From: Sva-07 sp963747375
Lineage (GTDB): Bacteria > Actinomycetota > Acidimicrobiia > Acidimicrobiales > Ilumatobacteraceae
Direction of reading: 5' to 3'
NCBI GenBank assembly: GCA_963747375.1
Contig: CAVVFL010000012.1
Location: 91,038 to 155,037 of the forward strand
DNA: 64,000 bases
Position numbers and translations under genes: made by a program. Each line of letters starts with the position of its first letter. Position 1 is the first letter of the stretch. Shown here one piece after another: positions 57,787 to 64,000 of this stretch. The notes below the pieces were generated by a model, which was not told where the DNA came from, searched no databases, and was given only the letters and a program-made list of their open reading frames with translations.

Positions 57787-58864
57787 ATGAGTCGCTCCCG
57801 GTCGATGCTCCATCTGGCGACGTGTGAGCGGATGATGGGTCGGCCTGGCGCGGTCTGCTCGCTCTCGAGCGTTCCTACTGCTCGAGGCGCTCTTGCTTCC
57901 GCAGTGGTCTTGGCCGGGCTGATCTGCGTGCCTGGCTTGATGCTCGTCGAGATCGCCGGCGCGGACGGAAATCTGTTCGCTCGCGCTGGCGTTGCTCGCA
58001 GTCGTCTTGGCGATGGTGGGGGCGGGGATCGCATCGTGCGTAGGGCGGATCTTCGATGCGAATCGGTGGGGTGGAGTCGGGGCACGGTCGATCGTCGTGG
58101 CGAATGTCGCAGTCTCCGAGCGCGGTGTCGGCCTCGGCCGAACTCTCCTGACCGAGATCGCGCGGCTCGCCGACGACGACGGTCGCACGCTCGTGCTCAC
58201 GGTACGGACGGACAACGTGGCGGCGACTCGTCTGTATCGGTCGGTTGGTTTCACCGATGAGCCATCGGTCAAGGTTCGCTCCGGTCAGATCGCGATGATT
58301 CGTCGGAGCCCGTCTGCGGTTCGAAGTGCTCGGCCGTGGGATGAGCACCTCTCTGCAGCGCTCGTCGCCGGGTGTGCGATGTCGGTCGTGGCTGTGCTGG
58401 TCGGCGCAACGACCGTCTCGGGGCCGACGAGGATCGCCGTGGCCTCCGGGTTGTGCCTGTTGTGCGCTGCGGCGATCGTCGACGTCAGGGCCTTCCGACT
58501 CCCCAACCGCTTCCTGCTCGTCGCCGCTGTCCTGGCTGCGCTGGCGGCGTACTTCGCCGGGGCGGTCGACTCTGCCTTGGCTGCATCTGTGATGGGGGCG
58601 GCACCGTTCCTGCTGGTTCATCTGGTCGATCCATCAGCGCTCGGGTTCGGCGACGTGAAGTTCGCTGCGGTTGCTGGAGCGTTGATCGCGCCGTGGTGGT
58701 GGCCGGCGGCCGTGCTCATGGCGGTGGTTGCCCTGACTGTTGCGTGCGCAACGCGGCTCGCTCGACCGTCAGGTCCGCGCGCACTTGGTCCGAGTCTGTT
58801 CATCGGGACGTTGGTAGCGCTGCTCGTTTCGATTGTTCTTGTCCAGAAGGGACTCGTCGCATGA
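57787..58864 (+). CDS. Membrane GNAT fused to A24 prepilin peptidase, one frameshift
   Basis: Joined at about 57978 (one extra base). The N-terminal part has two hydrophobic helices (ALASAVVLAGLICVPGLMLV, LLAVVLAMVGAGIASCVG) and then a GNAT half-domain (VVANVAVSERGVGLGRTLLTEIAR, NVAATRLYRSVGF). From residue ~185 the same frame encodes an A24 peptidase with several helices, its first aspartate in AAAIVDVRAFRLPN and the GxGD motif in LGFGDVKFAAVAG. No stop or good start separates the two parts. They could be two genes merged by an indel. The A24 part would process Flp-type prepilins. The start at 57787 is uncertain. Its stop overlaps the lipoprotein start. Confidence 0.6.
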
Positions 58865-59652
58865 AGCCGATTCGCAGCTTGGCGCTCGTACTCGTAGCGG
58901 GATTGGCCGCTTGCGCCGGTTCCGGCAACGCCGATCCCGAAGTGACTGCGCCCCTTCCGACAGTCGCACCGACGACCGATGACGGAGGCCCGAGCGAAAC
59001 AGACGTGACCACGATGCCGAACACGGTCGCCGAGACCACGAGGCCGACTGAGCCGCCGACCGAGACTACGACAGCCGTCGAGCCCGGAGGCTTCCTTCCC
59101 GCTGGCCTTGGCACGCCGGTCGATGGAGCGCCCGGTGTCGACACGCCGGGCGAGATCGTCGAATTGATCGACAATGTGTGGATCTTCGTTCCGACCGAGC
59201 CGGACGCGAGCGATGCGAACGTCGTCCCGCCGCTCCCCGAGGACGTGGAGATCATCACTGCCTACGCCGAGGCGCAGGCCGCCTATCACGAGCAAGCGTC
59301 GATGAACCCGATGCCGGCCGAACCCAGCGACCGCGTGAAGGCGTCTCTCGCCGACGGTGGAGCACGGCTCGCCGAGAACATCTTCGAGCCGAAGTCCGCC
59401 GCCGGTCAGTACCTCGATCTGACGGACGGGATCGTCCTGCGTCCGGTCGTGATCGCAGATCCGCGCTCGGACACAGAGGCGTTCATTTTCGACTGCCAAC
59501 TCGACGGAACCGTCTTCGTCAACAGCAACGGATCTCTCGCCGACGGACAGACGCCAGGTGTGAAGGAGTTCCCGCAGATCGCGTCGATCGTGAAAGTGGG
59601 CGACGAGTGGATCGTCGAGCGGCTGACCCGAGACGAGAGGGCATGCGTGTAG
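58861..59652 (+). CDS. Lipoprotein of the Tad-like locus
   Basis: 263 residues. Lipobox LAAC in LALVLVAGLAACAGS, then a Thr/Pro-rich low-complexity linker (TDDGGPSETDVTTMP), then a folded C-terminal region (NVWIFVPTEPDASDAN; DGIVLRPVVIADPRSDTEAF). ATG 58861 overlaps the peptidase stop, so it is expressed with it. Position suggests an extracytoplasmic component of the secretion or pilus machine; no family is recognised. Confidence 0.68.
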   Translation: MKPIRSLALVLVAGLAACAGSGNADPEVTAPLPTVAPTTDDGGPSETDVTTMPNTVAETTRPTEPPTETTTAVEPGGFLPAGLGTPVDGAPGVDTPGEIVELIDNVWIFVPTEPDASDANVVPPLPEDVEIITAYAEAQAAYHEQASMNPMPAEPSDRVKASLADGGARLAENIFEPKSAAGQYLDLTDGIVLRPVVIADPRSDTEAFIFDCQLDGTVFVNSNGSLADGQTPGVKEFPQIASIVKVGDEWIVERLTRDERACV

Positions 59653-60665
59653 CGATCGCCCTCGTCGTCGCACTGTGTGTGACGGTCGTCGGCGTATCGG
59701 TCGCGCACGCTGGCCCCGACGACGGCGGTGGGCCGCCGCTGATCCCGGGCGCCCGTCAGGTTCACATTCGCAATGCGTCGGGTGGTCTGGGTGTGTTCAC
59801 GTCGATCCCGGGTGGGTCGGCGTTTCGGAACTACGGGGGTGGTCCGGCGGCGGAGTGTTCGGGGATCGCTGAGGGTGATGATCCGAATTCGTTGGGCATC
59901 ATCGAGGAGCAGTATGCGATTCGGTCGACGAAGTTCATCTTCATCGAGGGGGTCTTCGAATACAGGAACATCCCGCCGTACTTCGACCTGGTCGGTCTGA
60001 CCGGGCCATCGCTGACGGACACGGTTCGGACATTCTCGGTGTACTGCGCCGACACGTTCTACGGCGGCAACTTCCGAGGCTTCGTTCAGATTCCGGCGAC
60101 GGACCCGATGCTCGACCCTCGTCCGCAGTTGACGAACCTCTACAACGGTCTGCAACTGGAGCCGCTCGCCGTGTATGAGAACAAGGTGGTGGGCGAGTGG
60201 GGTGGCCTGGTGGTGCGGAACCCGGCGTGGTTGGCGATCAACGGTTCGGCGTGGCGGACGCAGCGGTCGAACGCCGTCTACTACCGCGGCTGGGAGCTGT
60301 ACCTCATCACCCGCCCGGTCGAACTCGACTTCTTGGTCGAGTTCGTCCCCGATCCTGACCGGCCGTCACCGCCGTTCTCGGGTGTCATCGCATGCGTAGC
60401 GGCGGGTGACGACTATCCGGTGGGAGAGACGATCGAGTTCCCGCAGCGACCGAACGATCTGGCCGACTTCGCCGAACCGGGCAGCAACCGGTCGTGTGAA
60501 TGGACGCCGCCCGGGCCGGGCGAGGTGACAGTCACGGCACGGCAGACGTTCGCGGTGACGTTCTGGGCGTCGGGATCGGTGGAGACGCAGCCGAACTATG
60601 TGTGGGCGTCGGAGCCGGTGACGTTCCGGGTGGGCGAGTTGGTGGCGGTGAACGTCAATGAGTGA
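59643..60665 (+). CDS. Secreted protein of the Tad-like locus
   Basis: 340 residues. Cleavable signal VAIALVVALCVTVVGVSVAHA with AHA-GP cleavage, then a beta-rich extracellular region (PGGSAFRNYGGGPAAECSG; DTVRTFSVYCADTFYGGNF) with few cysteines. It overlaps the lipoprotein gene by 10 bases. No recognised family; surface adhesion or pilus association is inferred from context. Confidence 0.66.
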   Translation: MRVAIALVVALCVTVVGVSVAHAGPDDGGGPPLIPGARQVHIRNASGGLGVFTSIPGGSAFRNYGGGPAAECSGIAEGDDPNSLGIIEEQYAIRSTKFIFIEGVFEYRNIPPYFDLVGLTGPSLTDTVRTFSVYCADTFYGGNFRGFVQIPATDPMLDPRPQLTNLYNGLQLEPLAVYENKVVGEWGGLVVRNPAWLAINGSAWRTQRSNAVYYRGWELYLITRPVELDFLVEFVPDPDRPSPPFSGVIACVAAGDDYPVGETIEFPQRPNDLADFAEPGSNRSCEWTPPGPGEVTVTARQTFAVTFWASGSVETQPNYVWASEPVTFRVGELVAVNVNE

Positions 60666-60677
60666 GGAGCCTCGACC

Positions 60678-61322
60678 ATGTCGCTGACCCATACGGTCCG
60701 TCCGAGCCACGCGCCGACGTCGAGACCGTCGTCGCCGCGACCGAAGCTCAAGGTCCCGTGGCTACTCGCCGCTGGCGGGGTGTTCGTGCTGAGCGTGATG
60801 CTCGTGCTGTGGGCGGTGTCGAGCGCGTCTGATCGCACCCAGGTGTTGATGGTCGTCGAGCCGGTGCCAGCGGGTGAGCAGATCCCGGACTCGGCGATCG
60901 GTGTGACGGGCATCTCGAACGACAGCGGCTTCGGGCGGATCTATCTCGAATCGCAACGCTCCGACATCGTGGGCGCTGTCGCTGTTGGTGATCTCGCACC
61001 GGGTGACCTGTTGGGTCCGTCGATGGTCGCGGGCGCTCCTGACACCTTCGAAGGTGAACGACTCGTTGGCGCGGTGTTGCGGGCTGGTCGGTATCCCGAG
61101 GAGATCCAGCGCGGTGACACCGGGCTGGCGGTGTCGACGATGGACCGTGCGACGGACTCACCGTCGGCGATCCCAGTTCGGGTCGTCGCGGTGTCGTTCT
61201 CGGAGACCGCTGAAGCGTCGATCACCTTGGCCGTCGCTGAGCCGGACGCGGCGCTGGTGGGGACGTGGGCGGGCACTGACGAACTGGTCGTGGTGATCCA
61301 GCCGTTGGGGGCCGAGCAGTGA
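60678..61322 (+). CDS. SAF-domain (CpaB/RcpC-like) protein
   Basis: 214 residues. A short N-terminus, one membrane helix (VPWLLAAGGVFVLSVMLVLWAV), and a SAF domain starting VLMVVEPVPAGEQIPDSAIG with the SAF-typical (G)AVAVGDLAPGDLLGPSMV. It corresponds to the periplasmic CpaB/RcpC part of Tad systems. It overlaps the CpaE-like gene by 4 bases. Confidence 0.75.
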   Translation: MSLTHTVRPSHAPTSRPSSPRPKLKVPWLLAAGGVFVLSVMLVLWAVSSASDRTQVLMVVEPVPAGEQIPDSAIGVTGISNDSGFGRIYLESQRSDIVGAVAVGDLAPGDLLGPSMVAGAPDTFEGERLVGAVLRAGRYPEEIQRGDTGLAVSTMDRATDSPSAIPVRVVAVSFSETAEASITLAVAEPDAALVGTWAGTDELVVVIQPLGAEQ

Positions 61323-62086
61323 CGCTGATCGCGGTCGGTTCGTGGCGAGGCACGGGCACGACGACGTCGGCGTTGTTGCTGGCCGCTGCCGTGGCGGCTG
61401 GGGGAGATCAGTCGTGGTTCGTGGAGGCCGACCCGGCCGGAGGTGTGCTGGCAAGTCGAGCTACGGACTTGGCGGGCTGCAACTCGCTGGGCCGCGTGGC
61501 GTTCGACCCGATCGGCGAGAGCGCTGTCCGTGCGCTTGAAGCGTCGGCTCGGCGGCTTGGACGAGTGAATGTGGTGACGGGGCCGTGGGATTCGTTCCAG
61601 GCGTGGTCGGCGATTGCATCACCTCGCACTCCGTGGGTTGACGCGCTGCGTCGTCTCGATGGGACGGTGGTGGTGGATGTCGGGTCGCTGCGTGGTGGTT
61701 CGGTACCGACGTGGCCGATCATCGAACGTGCCGATGTGCTGGTCATGGTGACCACACCGGAGCCGGCTGCGTTGACGAGCACGGTCGCGTGGATCGACTC
61801 GAAGGGCCAGTCGGCTCCGGGTGTCGCCGGGCTGTCGCTCGACACCGCACGGCTCCTCGTCATCGACGCACCGATTGCGTCGGCGGAGCGGTTCGATCGA
61901 TCGGTGGCAGGCGAACTCGGTACCCGGTTGGTCGGGTGGTGGCCGTGGGAACCGAAGGTGATCGATCACCTCCATCGTGGAGGCTCGCTCGATCATCGTT
62001 CGATCCGCCGGTTCGCGCTCGTCCGGTCGGCCGTCTCGACGGTGGGTGAGCTCGTCGGCACCCGGTCGGCGGAGGTGTTGGCATGA
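61319..62086 (+). CDS. CpaE/ParA-like P-loop protein with degenerate Walker A
   Basis: 255 residues. Opening IAVGSWRGTGTTTSALLLA occupies the deviant Walker A position, but both lysines of the ParA consensus KGGxGKT are replaced (R and T). VVVDVGSLRGGSVPT and VLVMVTTPEPAALTS follow the MinD/ParA fold. It sits where CpaE lies in Tad loci. The lost lysines suggest it does not hydrolyse ATP; this is inference. GTG 61319. Confidence 0.72.
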   Translation: MTLIAVGSWRGTGTTTSALLLAAAVAAGGDQSWFVEADPAGGVLASRATDLAGCNSLGRVAFDPIGESAVRALEASARRLGRVNVVTGPWDSFQAWSAIASPRTPWVDALRRLDGTVVVDVGSLRGGSVPTWPIIERADVLVMVTTPEPAALTSTVAWIDSKGQSAPGVAGLSLDTARLLVIDAPIASAERFDRSVAGELGTRLVGWWPWEPKVIDHLHRGGSLDHRSIRRFALVRSAVSTVGELVGTRSAEVLA

Positions 62087-63430
62087 CGGTTGACCCGGTG
62101 GACACCGAGTTGGAGGTACTGGCGTATCGGATCCGTCGCGAGTTCGGTGAGCGGCTGCCGTTGAAGGGTCGCAACGAAACCGGCGAGGAGACACAGCTAC
62201 GCGAGGAACGCACCCGACTCGTCCTCGAACGTGAGGTGTTGCCCGAGGTCGCACAACAGCGCCGTGAGCAACGCCTGCCGGTGCTGTCCGCAAGTGAAGA
62301 GGTCGAGGTCGTCGATCAGATCATCGCCGGGTTGTTCACGATCCCGAAACTGATGGGTCCGCTACGCAACCAGAACGTCACCGACATCTTGGTCTTCGGC
62401 TCCGCCCCGGTACGCGTCGAAGAACTGGATGGTTCGGTCACGGAGTCGCCGCCGCTCGTCTCGCGGGACCGGGACCTCGAGCGGATCATCTACGACGTGG
62501 CCGTCCAAGCAGGTCGCCCGTTCAACATCGAGAACCACGAGGTCGACTTCGAACTCGAGCCCGGTGTCCGCTTCCATGCCGGCGGCTTCGATCCCGTGCA
62601 GCGCCCGTACATCGCGATCCGCCGCGCGGCGCTGTTCGGCGCGGCGCTCGACGAGTTGTACGACCGCGGCGCCGCCGACGCCGGCATCGTCGAGTTACTA
62701 CGAGCCGGCGTTGCTGCGGGGTTGGGGATCGTGTTCGTCGGGCCGATGGGGTCAGGCAAGACGACGTGGCTACGGGCGACGATCGCCGAGATCGACGCGT
62801 CACAGGTGATCACCACGATCGAATCCGACTTCGAACTCAACGTGTTACAGATGGGCAAGCACCCCTACGTGATCGCGTACCAGGAACGCCTCCCGACGAC
62901 GATCGACTCGAAGGGGTACACGCCGGCCGAAGCGATGCGACCGGCGATGCGTACCCGGGCGCACTGGATCATCGTCGGCGAGGTCCGCGGCGGTGAGGGC
63001 GCACCGCTGGTGCGGGCGATGCAGACCGGGCAGGGAGCGATGGGAACCGTCCACGGCACCGACGCCGAGGACGCACTCGACAACCTCGTGAACCTCATCG
63101 CGTCCGACACCCACCAGGCCGCCCCGGACGTCAAGACGCAGGTGTACCGAGCCATCGACCTCGTCGTCGCGCTCGACGGCTCGAACGCCGAGGGTCGCTG
63201 GGTGTCCGAGATCGTCGCCCCGTCGGTCGAGAACGCCGGCGAACGGTTCGTGCTGCATCGTATCTACGGCGAAGTCGACGGTGCGCCTGATCATCGGGCC
63301 CGACCGTTGAACGAACCGCAAGCCGCCATGATGCGCGCGACTTCGTCGCCATGACCCGGAGTTCTCGAACCGGTGGTGGACGCAGCCCGACGACACCTAC
63401 AAGCCACTCGAAGTGAGCGCCGCTCGATGA
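62083..63430 (+). CDS. CpaF/TadA-type secretion ATPase, frameshift near 3' end
   Basis: About 449 residues. Walker A GPMGSGKTTWL, Walker B-like WIIVGEVRGGEG, the His box MGTVHGTDAEDAL and the N-terminal all-helical region (REFGERLPLKGRNETGEETQL) identify a CpaF/TadA hexameric ATPase that powers Flp/Tad secretion. One extra base at about 63337 truncates the frame at 63354. The corrected end continues RRHDPEFSNRWWTQPDDTYK and stops at 63430, overlapping the next ATG (ATGA). This natural overlap supports the correction. Confidence 0.85.
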
Positions 63431-64000
63431 CCGACGCACTCTGGATCGCTCTCGTCGCCGGCGTGCTCGCCGCTACCGGTGTCGGCGCGCTCTTCATGGC
63501 GTTCACACCGACCGCGCCTCGTCTCACGAGACCGAGGTTCGTCGACGAGTCCTCCAACAGGCTGCTGCTCGCCGCTGTGCTGGTCGGCTTCGTCGTGTTG
63601 GCGGTCACTCGGTGGCCGGTGGCGGCGGTCGCAGCGACGGTGTTCGTCGGGTCGTGGCGTTGGCTGTTCGGCTCAACCGACAACGCCGACGACCGTGCGA
63701 CGATCGAGGCCGTCGCGCAGTGGCTCGAAGACCTGCGCGATGTGGTGCGCCGTTCGTCGGTCGCGATCGAGAACGCCGTGGAGTTGGTCGCGGAGGATGC
63801 GTCGGGTGTGCTGGCCGATCCGATGCATCGGTTCTTGCTGCGTCGCCGGCAGGGGCGACCGTTGCCGGAGGCACTCGCCGAGTTGGCCGACGACATCGGC
63901 CACCCGACCGCTGACGCCGCGGTCGCAGCGATCGTGCTCGTCGTCGGAGGCGGCGCTGGCGGGGGCCGTGTGTTCGACACCCTCGACGAACTGTCGATGG
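63427..64000 (+). CDS. TadB-like membrane protein (partial, runs off window)
   Basis: 191 residues visible. An N-terminal helix (LWIALVAGVLAATGVGALFMAF) and a second hydrophobic segment (LLLAAVLVGFVVLAVT, then VAAVAATVFVGSWRWLF) are followed by a cytoplasmic helical segment (VAQWLEDLRDVVRRSSVAIENAVE) as in T2SSF-domain TadB. It follows CpaF as in Tad loci. The rest lies beyond the window. Confidence 0.8.
   Translation, partial: MTDALWIALVAGVLAATGVGALFMAFTPTAPRLTRPRFVDESSNRLLLAAVLVGFVVLAVTRWPVAAVAATVFVGSWRWLFGSTDNADDRATIEAVAQWLEDLRDVVRRSSVAIENAVELVAEDASGVLADPMHRFLLRRRQGRPLPEALAELADDIGHPTADAAVAAIVLVVGGGAGGGRVFDTLDELSM

Larger units (their letters stand above)
47237..64000 (+). mobile_element. 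Probable integrative element at tRNA-Ala (right end outside window)
   Basis: Tyrosine integrase starts 104 bases after tRNA-Ala. The following block has a restriction-modification operon, small element-type regulatory genes and a Tad-like secretion locus, all absent from the usual origin neighbourhood. I could not find a duplicate of the tRNA 3' end (for instance TTCGATTCCCATCGTCTCC) elsewhere in the window, so the attR end is either outside or degraded, and the right boundary is unproven. Confidence 0.6.

Noticed and set aside
47237..64000. CRISPR array or prophage structural genes in the element
   Set aside because: No regularly spaced repeats, capsid, terminase or tail signatures were seen.

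Overview
This 64 kb window is GC-rich chromosomal DNA from an actinobacterium, most likely of the class Acidimicrobiia (Ilumatobacter-like; this placement is inference). The evidence is the classic actinobacterial origin neighbourhood, mycothiol-type redox genes (mycothione reductase, an MshD-like acetyltransferase), F420/luciferase-type monooxygenases, a DUF3566 gene after gyrA, and many leaderless starts with a TAnnnT hexamer 6-10 bases before the start codon.

1-30 kb is core. pcnA is divergent from a GNAT gene, DUF6049, degV, a Ser/Thr kinase, an ECF sigma factor with a putative anti-sigma partner, trxB, trxA and a CwlM-like protein. Convergent to these runs the minus-strand block rpmH-rnpA-yidD-yidC-jag-rsmG-parA-parB, with two parS sites between rsmG and parA. 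dnaA-dnaN-recF-dciA-gyrB-gyrA-(TadE-like)-DUF3566-tRNA-Ile follow on the plus strand. DnaA boxes lie on both sides of dnaA, and an AT-rich stretch precedes dnaN, so oriC is most likely at 17.93-18.19 kb.

27-47 kb carries metabolic and accessory chromosomal genes: DUF1003/MgtE-N, a molybdopterin oxidoreductase, NUDIX, mycothione reductase, a class V aminotransferase, a sugar-lactone oxidase, LLM monooxygenases, a D-aminoacylase-type amidohydrolase, a secreted protease and several acetyltransferases. Two divergent pairs share very compact bidirectional promoters.

47.2-64 kb looks like an integrative element in tRNA-Ala(TGC). It has a tyrosine integrase next to the tRNA, then a minus-strand three-gene operon (a Type ISP restriction-modification enzyme, a GNAT-PIN-GNAT-PUA-like fusion and an ASCH-like protein), two small element-type genes, and a Tad/Flp-like secretion locus (GNAT/A24 prepilin peptidase, lipoprotein, secreted protein, SAF/CpaB, CpaE-like, CpaF, TadB) that runs off the window. 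The distal attachment site is not visible.

A caution applies throughout. I count about 21 apparent single-base frameshifts, including two in gyrA. About 17 have the sense of one extra base. This points to insertion-biased sequencing error rather than gene decay, although the density is highest in the element, so true decay there is not excluded. Frameshifted genes are annotated across the break.
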